A stretch of 64,000 nt of DNA, taken from contig NC_083341.1 in the NCBI RefSeq assembly GCF_019175385.1, positions 19,972,203-20,036,202 on the forward strand. The letters run 5' to 3'. Positions 1 through 10,316 of the stretch are shown in pieces. Made by a program: the position numbers and the translations under genes. A model generated the notes under the pieces. It did no database searches. It was not told the origin of the DNA and worked only from the letters and a program-made list of their open reading frames with translations. Position 1 is the first letter of the stretch. Each line of letters starts with the position of its first letter. This DNA comes from Lycium barbarum (Eukaryota > Streptophyta > Magnoliopsida > Solanales > Solanaceae).

Positions 1-1035
1 GTGGAAATAAAGGAAATCTATTTTCAACTGGTAGATTGTTATGATATCCTCTTTTCTTGCAGTAGCGGAAAAATACTTTTGAGTTGACAAACTCGGGCTC
101 AATCTCATACAGATACCTCTTAATGGTACAATGGTGTCCCACACACCCTTTGGAGCTAGAGCGACATTTTCATAGTAGGAAAAGGCGGGCCAATGGTTTT
201 CTTTGGAAGAATTCTTTGGACTATAGTTGGAACTGATTCGTTGAGAACTCTGAATCTAATCATAGGTTTGGACAATCGAATTGTCTCTTCACCAAAAAAT
301 CTCCCTTTGCTTTTTAGGGTATAGGTTTGCTTGTAAAATTTTGGCTACCTTGCCCAAATGAGTTGGACTTTTTATAAATTATAAACGGGTTGATGTACAA
401 AAATAGCCTCTTGTATATTGGGACAAAACTATTGATCCCAGTTTTCTAATTGAAGGGCATATGCATATAGAGGATTTAAGTTATTGGATATGGAGCACCT
501 AACTACTTTGTAATAGTATGGACATGCTATCACAAGGAAGTACTAAGTGTATATATCATTTTTTTTTACCATGATGATTTCTTTAGTTTCATATCCCGGC
601 ATAATGCAGAACTGCAATTAGTATCTACTTTTATTTTACTCTACAAAGAATAATTCAACCTTGGCAAGGTCTTGAGGTTTTTCTAAACACGTTAATTGGG
701 ACGGAGGGAGTAATAAAATACAATAAACGTTTAGTAAGAACCAACTAGAATAAGTGATTCATGGCTAAAATAGTCTGCACAACAAAACACTAACAATACA
801 AAGTAGAAGAGATAAAACTTCTAGGTCAAGAAAATAATAATTAAAATTTGACAGGAAACAACTTAATTGTTGGGCCCGTGCTAGCAGTGGCATCTAGTTT
901 GATAATGAGGATTCGTTATCGACCTCAACTTGCTTGGGATTGAGGCATGTTATTATTATTTGCTTTGATGAGATTTTGGTTCTTATCCAATGTGGATATT
1001 GCTGTATTTTAACTTTGTATTTTTTATTTTGCCAG
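1..1035 (+). other. Last intron of the eIF1A gene (window starts inside the gene)
   Basis: No eIF1A-like coding sequence is visible here. The stretch ends in a pyrimidine-rich tract and CAG acceptor just before the coding exon at 1036, so it is read as intron; the earlier exons lie left of the window. It holds repeat debris. A lone MITE-like terminus (GGACGGAGGGAGTA) lies near 698-711. A phrase resembling a LINE 3' tail, ending in a TTA run, lies near 920-962. No ORF here resembles a known protein. Confidence 0.6.
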
Positions 1036-1218
1036 GACGACAAAGCTGATGTGATCTTGAAGTACATGCCTGATGAGGCCAGGTTATTGAAGGCATATGG
1101 AGAGTTACCGGAGAACACAAGGCTTAATGAGGGTATTGCTAATGGTCTGGATGAGGAGGATGATGCTGCTGTGGATGATTACATTGAATTTGAGGATGAA
1201 GACATTGACAAAATATAA
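1036..1218 (+). CDS. Translation initiation factor eIF1A, C-terminal exon (partial)
   Basis: This exon encodes the last 60 residues of eIF1A, the small OB-fold factor that binds the 40S ribosomal subunit near the A site and promotes scanning and start-codon recognition. It begins [18 protein letters not shown], the end of the OB-fold and its helix. It continues through [14 protein letters not shown] and ends in the acidic tail ending [10 protein letters not shown] and a TAA at 1216-1218. This acidic tail is a hallmark of eukaryotic eIF1A. The exon start is set by the TTTTGCCAG acceptor at 1027-1035, which joins in phase 0 after the residue that is normally Gln in plant eIF1A. The N-terminal basic tail and most of the OB fold are outside the window. 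No stop or frameshift interrupts the exon, so it is probably functional. The downstream 3' UTR appears to run to about 1400. Confidence 0.93.
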   Translation, partial: DDKADVILKYMPDEARLLKAYGELPENTRLNEGIANGLDEEDDAAVDDYIEFEDEDIDKI

Positions 1219-2561
1219 ATCTGAACTCAAACTGCTGTTACTGAGGTCCGTTATAGGTCTTGCTAATATTTCTGTGGGGTTCTTTTTCCATAAACATTGA
1301 GAGAGTATTTATGTGTATCGTTTGAAGTTGTATGATCCAGCTTTGTGCATCGGAGTTCTGTATGAAAATTTATGTTTCATGAAATGAATGCAATTTTCTA
1401 GCTAGTTTCTGAATTGGTTGTTGACCTCATTAGAGGGGCTTGTTGATGTACTTAATTGAGGACTAAGACCTATTTAGTCTACCCTTTTTCTTGTAGTGTC
1501 TGCTCTAAGTTATCTTCTGATAAAGGAAGCTCATCTTTGAGGATGGGGTGAGTAGACTACGATTGCAGGACCCGTAGCCTTTAGGTTTTGTAGGGCTTCT
1601 AAGTTTATGGTTGAATCCGTAGCTGATGAACTGCTTTACTTCATAGATTACTGTCTACTGATCTAGAGTTTTTTGCCTTTTTAGGGGTAGAAATGAGGGA
1701 TTTGGACTCAATTCATCTACTACCGCTTTTGCAATGGTTTTGTAAGGTGATGCTGGATGATGAATTTGGTTTAGGAACTGAATTAAATGGTCCGACATGC
1801 TTCCTTCTTTTTATTTTGCTTGTACACTGTTTATTTTGAGGGTTGCATGCTGTTTGAACAACAGAGTTTTGAAAGGAATCAACTTATGGCAAAAGCCAAG
1901 GTTTCTCACAGGGACCAATGGTATAATGCTGCCTTATCAAGACTGTCATTCTTGGGGTTTTAGGGGATTAATTTGTGTTGCTGTCTCACATTGCTTTAAA
2001 TAACACTTTATAATCACTGATTCTAGTTTTTGCCACATCTGTAAAAGGCTTGTGGTAGAAAATATGATGTGGTGTAAGACTCTTAAGACCTGGCCATTTG
2101 CTGATACAGTGTTATGTGAGGTCGACCTAGTATGAAATGATGTCCTCATATTTGGTCAGCCTTGCAGATTGAAAGGGAAAATTTACATTCAGAGGTCAAT
2201 CGTCTACTGAAATATACCTGGAAACAATTGCAGTTGTTGCACTTTGTAACTGGAATGGATTAACAAACATCAAAATCATACGAGTGTACAATCTTTTTAC
2301 TATATAACAAGGGTGCAAACTTTAATTCAGTTGGCAAATGAGAATGTTCGTTCAACAACAGAGTTTTGATGAAATTTTAGGTAATAACTTGACGACGGTT
2401 GGGACTTGGAACTAAAACCAAGCGAACCATTGAAGGCATATGTCTTTGTGTTAGATGGTTTGTTCAGCCCTATTTGTGGGGTGCCCTTTTAGATATAGAG
2501 ACAGCAGCTCATGGTGCCACTTTGGTAGGCCTTCTGCAGTCGAGAATCTTTTTACCTGTAT
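1219..2561 (+). other. 3' UTR of eIF1A and intergenic DNA
   Basis: The first ~170 bases are T-rich and include ATGAAATGAATGCAAT near 1378-1395, a plausible plant near-upstream polyadenylation region. The rest shows only short ORFs without recognisable domains. A 14-base phrase, CAACAGAGTTTTGA, occurs near 1860 and near 2355, possibly a degenerate dispersed repeat. No gene is supported. Confidence 0.5.
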
Positions 2562-2577
2562 TAGTTGTTTTGATCTT

Positions 2578-2917
2578 GAGAATGGCCGAGATGAGAATGT
2601 TGAGATGGATGTGTGGGCACACTAGGAGCGACAGGATTAGAAATGAGGCTATTCGGGATAAGGTGGGAGTGGCCTCGGTGGAAGACAAGATGCGGGAAAT
2701 GCGACTGAGATGGTTTGGGCATGTGAAGAGGAGAGACATAGATGCCCCAGTGCAGAGGTGTGAGAGGCTAGCCATGGATGGTTTCAGAAGAGGTAGGGGT
2801 AGGCCAAAGAAATATTGGGGAGAGGTGATTAGACAGGACATGACGCAGTTACAGCTTACCGAGGACATGACCTTAGATAGGAAGGTGTGGAGGACCCACA
2901 TTAGGGTAGAAGGCTAG
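2578..2917 (+). pseudogene. LINE reverse transcriptase, C-terminal fragment
   Basis: The frame is open to a TAG at 2915-2917 and reads [22 protein letters not shown], and [17 protein letters not shown]. These are the conserved C-terminal signatures of plant RTE-type LINE polyproteins, downstream of the reverse-transcriptase core. The endonuclease and the polymerase palm with its catalytic aspartates are absent because the copy is 5'-truncated. The upstream in-frame ATG at 2399 lies outside the element and is a chance fusion across the insertion junction. The fragment cannot support retrotransposition. Confidence 0.85.
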
Positions 2918-3297
2918 TATATAAGTCTCGTTATCTTTCCTTATTAGTAGGCGCATTAGCGCATTATAATTTCTTGTGCTTTGATTTATGTTATTATTTG
3001 CTACTTTCTGTACTTTGATTACTCTATTTTATCTGTGCCGCTTTCGTGATTTGCATTTCCATATCGCTTTGAATTCCTTGATTATCCTGTTTTACTGTGT
3101 CGCTTGCATTATTTCATTGCAATATCGTTTTAAATCTTTTAACCTTATCTGACCCCCTTTTTATGCTTCTATTGAGCCGAGGGTCTCTCGGAAACAGCCA
3201 TCCTACCTTGGTAGGAGTAAGGTCTGCGTACATTATACCCTCCCCAGACCCCAAGATGTGGGATTTCACTGGGCTGTTGTTGTTGTTGTTGTTGTTG
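2578..3297 (+). mobile_element. 5'-truncated RTE-type LINE with a perfect 16-bp TSD
   Basis: The element carries the C-terminus of a LINE reverse-transcriptase ORF, then about 360 bases of 3' UTR, then a (TTG)n tail at about 3276-3297. A tail of simple TTG repeats is typical of plant RTE-clade LINEs. TAGTTGTTTTGATCTT occurs immediately before it (2562-2577) and immediately after it (3298-3313). This is the duplication expected from target-primed reverse transcription and it fixes both ends. Most of the element is missing at the 5' side, as is usual for LINE copies. The insertion lies between the eIF1A gene and the GDSL gene and breaks no recognisable gene. Confidence 0.9.
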
Positions 3298-3612
3298 TAG
3301 TTGTTTTGATCTTCTTTTGGTGAAAGTCACTATTTTCGTTCATGATAAGTTGTTGATTGATGCTTATGAGATTATGTCTTGTGTGGAGAAATCGACTGAT
3401 GAGATTTGTTGATGATGGCCTGTTTGTGTTAAAGGACGTCTCTGTTAATCCGGCGTTCATTACATTTAAATGCAACCTAATGCATCTATCATCAACACAA
3501 AATAACAGTAGGCCATAACAATATAAATCATAGAAACATCACTTTCTTTTATTCATCTTCCCTAGTAATAACCCACGGCTCATTTTCTCCATACTTGCAA
3601 GAAAATCATGTA

Positions 3613-6600
3613 TCAACCGATTCGCTGAATATCACATAATTTATGTAGTGAAAATGGAGGATCAAAATGAGAATCACTGAGAATGGCAGATGCAATTTGT
3701 TTGTTTGCTGCGTCAGTGGCATGTACCCCATCCCAGCTTACATAATTGTATGGATCCTCACAAGCTGTGGCTGACAATGTTTGTCCATCTATCTCTTTGG
3801 TATTTCCGCATAATACCTGCTGGTTGAAGTTGTAAGAACCACCTCCATGTCCACAACATGCTCTGGTTCCATATTTTAACCCTACAAAGACAAACATCAT
3901 TAGAAGCTAGTTGATAATGTTAAAGTCAGTGGAAGCAGAATACCAATGCACCATTAGAGCTACTCGAGTGTTGATGGTACTCGAAATACTACATGTTTCA
4001 ATTAACAACTTGAACACATGATAAACTGTTTCCATTGGACATTTCCGACTCAAAATTTTGAAAAAGCTTTTGCGTGTATTGTCAAGCGTCCATTATATAG
4101 ACAAGTTAATCACTTAAAATATGTCACTTCCTTTATTTTTATGCATTAGCATCAATACCGTAAAACCTCTTGCATGTTTCAATGGTGTTGATTTGGATAA
4201 TTACGGGAGGAAGCATTTTAAATGATTAACTTATTTACATAATGAGCGCTTGTGAACATGTGCAAGAATTTTTTCAAAGTATGAGTCGGGAATGTCTAAT
4301 AGGAACACTTTATCATATGTTCAAGTGCTCAATTGGAACACGTCATAGTCGGAATTGTGTCTCGCCAGCAATTGTTTCATTGAACTTACATAATATCAAA
4401 AGAAATTAACTTACCGTGAGAAGTGGGGTGTTGGAAAAGCTCCAGGAGCACAGAATGAGTATCCACATAAACAACATTTGCATCTGAAAGTTCTTTTCTG
4501 GTTTGTGCCAATGCTTCTTTAAGCATATTGTTATATTCCACCACTGCATTGTTGTATGATTTCAAGCACCCAAACTCATCAATATCAGAACTATCGTGAG
4601 AGAGCTGGACCAGAAACATTGGGTAGCATCCAATTGGTGCAAGGTTAAGTACGAAAAATGTTCTCCCCCCTAATCCATGGATTTCCTGGTGAAAATTAAT
4701 AAAATAAAAATGATCAGATTTTCACACTATTTAAGTTGTAGAAAACAGCTAATTATCCTTCAAATTTAGGACCCCAAAGACTATTCCCTCCGTTCGAGTT
4801 TATGTGATTCTATTTTGTTATTACTCCGTTGCAAAAGAAACTGGATCTTGAGCCAAACTTAACTTCAAATGCTAGATCATGAGGTGAGGATTGTGCAAGA
4901 CTATATAAGGAGACCAACTCCACAACTGATGTGGGAAACTCAATACCTCCTACACGCTCCGACTCGATAACTGAAGCATGTATAATATAACATGGGGGCC
5001 GAACATCGGTAAACTACGAATTCAGATGAGTATGGATCTTATACCATGATGAAGAAATGGAACTTGACCAAACTCTATTCCAAAAGCTAGATCGTGAGGT
5101 GAGGATTGCCCATGACTATATGGAGACTAAGTCCCCATCCACAACTGATGTGGGGAAACACCCTCCCCATGCTCAGGTTTGACAACCGGCGCGTGGAAAA
5201 TATAAAATGGGCCCAACATCGGGAAAACTATGAATTGAGACGGGTCTAGTTCTAATACCATAAATGAGCCTTAAGCTAACCCAACCCTAAAAACTAGCTC
5301 ATGACCGATATGTGGATACCAAGTTCCACATCCACAACTAATGTGGGAAACTTAACAATTCTTATATTAAAAATAAGTAACTCTACACTTTTCATTCTAC
5401 CCTTAACGAGAAACTTTTATTGACACACAAATGTTATGACATGTTTAAGATTACAAGTTTTAAAAAATCTTTTTCTTTTCTTAATTAAATTTCGTGTAGA
5501 ATCAAACTACTTAACATAAATTATAACAGGCCGGGAGTATATTCTAATGTTATTACCTTGATGGTGCTAGTAATTTTGGAAACTACTTGAGGTAAGTACT
5601 GCTTCACTCCACCTATTCCTTGACTTGCCAAATTGCCAGTGAAATCATTCTGACCTATGTAGAATGTATAAAGTGACTTCCCAAATATGTCTGAGGGAGG
5701 CAGATTAGTATTCCCTGGAAAGAAAAATACATACAGTCAAGACATTTCTATGATAATCATCCTCTATAATAATATTTCTTAATAACAGTCATGTTTTCTG
5801 TGGAATCGATATTTCATGTTATGTAACGACGCTGTTTTAAAGAGGTTTGACTGTATGTAAATTTTATGATTAAGGTAAAAATATATGAATGTTGCTAAAT
5901 GGAACATATTTTCGTTACCTTTATTCTGAAGTGCATCGACTTTGACCTTAAATTCCTTGAACTGTTGTAGCTGAACATCAAGATAGAAGGGGCTAACGCC
6001 TGATACAAACAATGATGTTTGTGGCATGAGCACTGTGGATGCAGATGTTGCAAAGTTGGCACCATGTTTGAAATCAGATCCAATTGATTGCAAATATGGA
6101 CTCACAAATGGCAAACCAAATGCTTGAGCTGCACGTCAAACAAGATTAATTAATAAGACTTTCAGAAATGCTATAACCCTCTTTTATGATAAATCGTGAA
6201 TTAGAGTCCAAAGGGAACAGAAAGTAATTTGAAAAATAAGACAAGTTATATGCTACTATAACAAGTTAAAATATGCTAATAACGTAAAGAAAATTAACAT
6301 CATGATCAGTGTGTTTAAGTTAAATCCATTATAACCTAGGACAGAACTTCTAATACTTACACTTGACATTCAGACATTAAAACCATATTATTAGTAGGTT
6401 CATCTTCTGGTATATATCTCTAGGTACTTGAACGCTAATGCGTACATAAAATTCATTCTTCCAAGAGTACTAAGCAATCAAATATCTAGCTAAAGCTATG
6501 ATGAGAAAAACACTTCTTAATTTACTCCACGTTTTAATTTATTTGATATAATTTGAATAGTCGACACAGAGTTTAAAAAAGCAACAAAAATTTCTAAAAA

Positions 6601-7256
6601 CTGTGATCTTAAACATTCATAACATTAGTGTGACTATCAGACTCTTGAAACTTGTGTTCTTAAACATGTCACAACATTTGTATGGCTATAAATGTTATTT
6701 TTTTTCCAACCTATAAAAGATTCCCACTTAGGATAAAGATAAAAAGTGTAAATTAAATTATTTTCACGTATAAAAGTGTATCATTCTTTCCGGAAGAAAC
6801 TTATTTGTATGAATATAGCGTAATGAGGAATCGGTAGTTATGCAAAATATGGAACAGTAACAAGCATACAGAATAATATCAATCTGAAAATAAAATAAAA
6901 CTAGATGAAATATATACCAAGAAAATCAACGATAACCCTGCCATCAGTTGGTCGTCCTACTGGTCTTTTGAAATAAGTCATTCCATAAGGAGACCCTTGA
7001 GGTGGAAATGCTGCACAAAATCCACCTGTATATATGAAGGAAAATGATTTATTCTCAGTATCATAAACTAAAAAATATTACATTATCAAATCCTAAACAA
7101 ATATAATTTTCTATAACTATGAATTATACTTCAACTACCTGTATCAGTGTTGGAGTCTCCAAAGTTAAAGATAGCCTCAAATGCACATTTGCTTTCCACC
7201 AAACTAGAACTTCCTATTAAAAGTAACCAAACCACAATTGAACACCAAAAACTCAT
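3613..7256 (-). CDS. GDSL esterase/lipase, six exons, 377 aa
   Basis: Exons on the minus strand are 7256-7139, 7025-6918, 6128-5919, 5714-5557, 4685-4415 and 3881-3613. All introns are GT-AG and the phases add up to 1,134 bases (377 residues plus TGA). The product is a secreted serine hydrolase of the plant GDSL family, acting on ester bonds; the substrate is not predictable. Residues 1-22 form a hydrophobic signal peptide (MSFWCSIVVWLLLIG...). Block I is FNFGDSNTDTGG with the catalytic Ser, block III is YIGQNDF, and block V is WDGVHATDAAN with the Asp and His of the triad. The length is normal for the family (about 350-400). Overall it resembles the Arabidopsis At5g14450/At4g01130 type of six-exon-like GDSL genes, from memory only. 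No stop or frameshift was found, so it is probably functional. Intron 4 (4686-5556) is swollen by repeats. Confidence 0.93.
4783..5540. mobile_element. Stowaway-like MITE in GDSL intron 4, split by a tandem repeat
   Basis: The left end ATTCCCTCCGTTCGAGTTTA near 4783 and the right end, which reads on the other strand as TACTCCCGGCCTGTTATAA near 5540, are degenerate inverted termini of the CTCCCTCCGTTT type common in Solanaceae MITEs. Between them, about 500 bases of unrelated tandem repeat interrupt the element. The termini are diverged, so the MITE is old; the exact boundaries are uncertain by several bases. Confidence 0.5.
4856..5352. repeat. Three degenerate ~210-bp tandem copies in GDSL intron 4
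   Basis: The phrase GCTAGATCATGAGGTGAGGA at 4871 recurs at 5086 (215 bases later). A shortened form, CTAGCTCATGACCGATATG, appears at 5294 (207 bases later). Each copy also carries TCCACAACTGATGTGGGAAA, or a version of it, about 50 bases downstream, and the first two carry a CCCAACATCGG-like phrase near their ends. Unit 3 is partial. The DNA is non-coding and lies wholly inside the intron. Confidence 0.75.
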
Positions 7257-7338
7257 TTTTGTTGTTGTTAAGTTTTTCTCACAAGACACAAAATTATAGT
7301 AATATAGTAATGGATTCTGTTATAGCACATTTTCCAGC

Positions 7339-7344
7339 TTTATA
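7339..7344 (-). promoter_or_regulatory. TATA box of the GDSL gene
   Basis: On the minus strand the sequence CTTCTATAAAGCTGG lies about 83-88 bases upstream of the start codon at 7256. That is a normal spacing for a plant TATA box with a 50-base leader. There is no other good TATA element in the 280 bases before the upstream MITE. Assigned by motif and position only. Confidence 0.55.
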
Positions 7345-7532
7345 GAAGGAGAAGCCAATGCATGGGGACCACATCAATTGCTGACGCAATGAATTATTGT
7401 ATGTACAAAGAAATGCTGTTACTAATACTTTCAAACTATTGACGTACTACTAATAGTTTTCCCAAAGAGTTAGGGAATGAGCCTGAGTACGGGAAGAAAG
7501 CGGGTTTGGCAGAATTCAGTAGTTTTAGTATA

Positions 7533-7976
7533 CGGAAAAGGCTTAAATATGCCATCGAACTATCGGAAATTGCCCATATATGCAACTCGTCAATAGTTTG
7601 GCTCTTTACGCTATTGAACTATCGGAAATGACTCATTTATGCCACTCATTAATAGTTTGACTCATTTATGCAATCGCCCGTTACCAAAATAATTCATCCA
7701 TGCCATTTTTCATTAACGCCGGTTTTACAATACCAAATATGATACGTAGCCTCCAACTAGAGGTCTACATCGTTTAATTAAACCAACTCAACTTTAAATC
7801 CCAAATTAATAAAAAATCCAACCCGATAATTCGATGGCATAAATGAGCCAAACTATTGATGAATGACATAAATGAGCCATTTCCGATAATTCGATGGCAT
7901 AAATGAGTCAAACTATTGATGAGTGACATAAATGAGTCATTTCCGATAGTTCGATGACATATTTGAGCTTTTTCCG
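7533..7976. mobile_element. Mutator-like MITE with 9-bp TSD and long inverted arms
   Basis: The element begins CGGAAAAGGCTTAAATATG and ends, read on the other strand, CGGAAAAAGCTCAAATATG. It is flanked on both sides by TTTAGTATA (7524-7532 and 7977-7985), a 9-bp TSD of the size made by Mutator-like transposases. Each arm is built from ~60-bp units with the core TCGAACTATCGGAAATGACTC. They repeat at 7561 and 7620 on the left, and in reverse orientation at 7823, 7883 and 7943 on the right. There is no coding capacity. It sits about 280 bases upstream of the GDSL start codon, inside its likely promoter region. Confidence 0.85.
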
Positions 7977-7990
7977 TTTAGTATATATAT

Positions 7991-8237
7991 TCCCTCTGTT
8001 TTAATTTATTTGTCTTAATTTTCTATTTAGTCCGTTTAAAAAAGAATTTTTCTATCTTGTTTTGACAACTCTTTAATTCCAACTTTCCACACGGCATGTT
8101 TAAGACCACAAAATTATAGCGCATTTTGGTATATTCTACATATCTTTAATTTAAGACCACAAGATTCAAAAGTCTTCTTTATTTTCTTAAACTCCATGCT
8201 AAGTCAAAACCAAACAAATAATTTAAAACAGAGAAAA
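7991..8237. mobile_element. Stowaway-like MITE, ~247 bp
   Basis: The termini are TCCCTCTGTTTTAATTTATT on the left and, on the other strand, TTTTCTCTGTTTTAAATTAT on the right, flanked by TA. The interior is AT-rich and contains the usual TTTAAGACCACAA-type phrases of this MITE class. It is non-coding. It begins only 6 bases after the TSD of the preceding Mutator-like MITE. Confidence 0.75.
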
Positions 8238-8403
8238 TATGTCTTAAGAAATTCATTTAGTAATATAAAAAAATAATTAATTTATAAACCAGTAACTCAA
8301 AGTCATGACTAAAATTCCAGACCCATAAATTTCATATTCTGCGTCTCTGCCTCTATAAAAAGTACTTGTCTCTTGTTCTTTGTTTCCTACCTAGTTCATT
8401 TAG

Positions 8404-8478
8404 ATGGCTGAAAACGAAAAAGCAACAACTGTATCTTTTGATTTGGATGTTGTGGTGGGGGGAAGAACTTATCATTAA
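8404..8478 (+). CDS. Short ORF behind a TATA box; possible remnant first exon
   Basis: CTCTATAAAAAG (TATA at 8354-8359) is followed 45 bases later by an ATG that opens a 24-residue frame beginning MAENEKATTVSFDLDVVV and ending TAA at 8478. The arrangement looks like a promoter and a first coding segment. However, I recognise no family, no donor site is obvious, and the sequence downstream is not coding-like. It could be a gene remnant or chance. Confidence 0.2.
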   Translation: MAENEKATTVSFDLDVVVGGRTYH

Positions 8479-9213
8479 CTTGGGAAGTGCAACAAATTAA
8501 CGTATGCACAAGATTGTCTTCTTTGATTTAGTCTAAAAGAGGGGTGGGAATGAACAATGTCTTTTTCTAAGCTGTGGGCAAGCATAACAAATTAGCTAGC
8601 TATTATACAGCTAGCTAGCTAGCTAGCAACAATGATGACGATCAACTCATGACAATTTAGGGATAATGTTGGTGTTGATATAACACTACAACAAAAAGGT
8701 GGATAGCTAATGACTCGTCGTTTCAATTTACGTGGCATTATTTGACTACACATAGAATTTAAGAGAAAATATTTTTGAAATTGGTGGTATTTAACATGTA
8801 TTCATGAAAATTTGTGTTTATAAAAGCAAGCCATTGAATTAATGGCGAAATGAGAAATGTATAACATATGTATAATCCATATGTAAATTAAGAAATGTAT
8901 AACCTAAATAGCTTCCACCAACCGCTTAAACTAAAGCCAGGTGGATGTATAACATATGTAATGTGTATAACCATGTATAATAAGTGCATAATCTATGTAT
9001 ACCAGCTAGGAAGGTAAACAATGAATCCGGCTAGGTATTTGTGTCAATATCTCTATTTTAAATATAAAAAAGATGTCATTCACTTTAGAATTGACTAATG
9101 AGTAAGAAGTGTCACATGAAATAGAATACTAGAAAAGAGTATGAAAGTACGTACTTGCGAGAAGTTTGATTTCGTTTTGACTTTCACTAGCCCAAATGAC
9201 AAAGTATTGGGGG
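8479..9213. other. Non-coding intergenic DNA
   Basis: No gene is seen. A short (AGCT)n-like run lies at about 8592-8626. At 8684 the phrase CACTACAACAAAAAGG resembles a CACTA-transposon terminus, but no matching inverted end was found. Around 8860-9000 ATGTATAACATATGTA-like phrases recur irregularly. Confidence 0.4.
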
Positions 9214-9375
9214 TTGGGGCTGTAGCGGAGCTAAGATTTTCAGTAAAGGGATCAAAAATATAAAGACAAACACATCAAGAAATCAAAGGAATTCAACATC
9301 TACTATATATACATAAATATATCTTAATCTTTTATATAGAATGTAATTTTTCGGCAATGACCGTCCCTTGGTTGG
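9214..9375. repeat. Degenerate dispersed repeat of Solanaceae type
   Basis: The stretch contains GTAGCGGAGCTAAGATTTTC, then an AT-rich middle with TTCAACATCTACTATATATA, then TTTTTCGGCAATGACCG. I recognise this layout as a common dispersed repeat in solanaceous DNA, but cannot assign it to a named class. Diverged ~45-bp copies of one phrase flank it (around 9160-9203 and 9391-9433). Confidence 0.4.
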
Positions 9376-9433
9376 GTTGTCGAAATATTTTGCAAGAAGA
9401 TTGATTTCATTCTTTCACCTGCCAAAATGACAA

Positions 9434-10260
9434 TGATAAGTTATGCCATATTGTGTTTTGATGATTTAACAAACACTAGAGGGACTAGGTACTCGATCAG
9501 GTCCCCTGAGTGCAATACAGTCAACGCGCTACAGCTGTAAAGCTGCTGTACTTTTACTGTGCCGACTGGCAGAACTATAGCAGCACAACTGCAGCGTGTT
9601 GAAGGTCAAATCTATAGCTAAAGGCCAGCATCAAAAGGTGAAAGGTCCCTATCCATAGTCACATGCTACTCACATGCTCCCTAATATATATACAATATGT
9701 TACTAGGTTCAATGAATCACTTGCAAAATCAGAAAATACATTCTCTCTCAAGTGTAGCAGCCACTGCTCTCTTAGTGCTTTCGAGAACAAAGCTTCATCA
9801 AACTCAAGGACCAGATCCCAACAACTGAAGACGTCTTAATTCCTAAAGTTTGTTAAGTCTGTGTTACTTTGTTCTTACTTGTAATCCTACACTACTTTCG
9901 AGAAGTGTCATTGTAGGAAGTTTCTCAACCTTGGTTATTCTGTTGTCTTGGCTAGAGTTAGTCAAGGTCAGTAGTTTATTGGCTAGATTTAGTCAATATG
10001 AGTTGGTTTCTTGGCTAGAGTTAGTCAAGTGTTGTAGCTTACAATAGAGTTATTATAATTAAGAGTTTTAATTCCTAGGTTGCAAAGGTTGTAATCTGAA
10101 AATTGCTCAGTTAGTGAAGTTGAAATCCTACTCCGATGGGCCGTGGTTTTTAATCCCTTGAGCAAGGAGTTTTCCACGTAAATATCTTGTCTTATTTACT
10201 TTTTGTTATTTACTTGAAGGAACAGATAGAGAACCGTTGGTGGACTCTTAGTTTCTATCA
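9434..10260 (+). repeat. 5' LTR of the copia element
   Basis: It starts TGATAAGTTATGCCATATTG and ends GTTTCTATCA, directly before the primer-binding site. It matches 29360-30135 throughout, with substitutions. Compared with the 3' LTR it has an extra ~65 bases at 9948-10028, made of three copies of TTGGCTAGAGTTAGTCAA or close variants; the 3' LTR has one. Confidence 0.92.
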
Positions 10261-10262
10261 AT

Positions 10263-10274
10263 TGGTATCAGAGC
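10263..10274 (+). other. Primer-binding site (tRNA-iMet type) of the copia element
   Basis: TGGTATCAGAGC lies two bases after the LTR end. It is complementary to the 3' end of plant initiator tRNA-Met, the standard primer for copia minus-strand synthesis. Confidence 0.9.
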
Positions 10275-10316
10275 AGGTTCTTTCTAAAAGGTTAACACCT
10301 AAAAAGGATCTTCTCC

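Noticed and set aside
1797..2003. Small gene downstream of eIF1A
   Set aside because: No homology, no codon-like pattern and overlap with antisense frames of similar length.
3266..3475. Poly-Thr reading frame on the minus strand
   Set aside because: It is the complement of the LINE (TTG)n tail and has no gene context.
4856..5352. 5S-rRNA-bearing TRIM (Cassandra-like)
   Set aside because: No 5S promoter phrases are present and there are no flanking LTRs with a primer site.
8684..8700. CACTA transposon
   Set aside because: Only one terminus-like phrase; no inverted partner, subterminal repeats or 3-bp duplication found.
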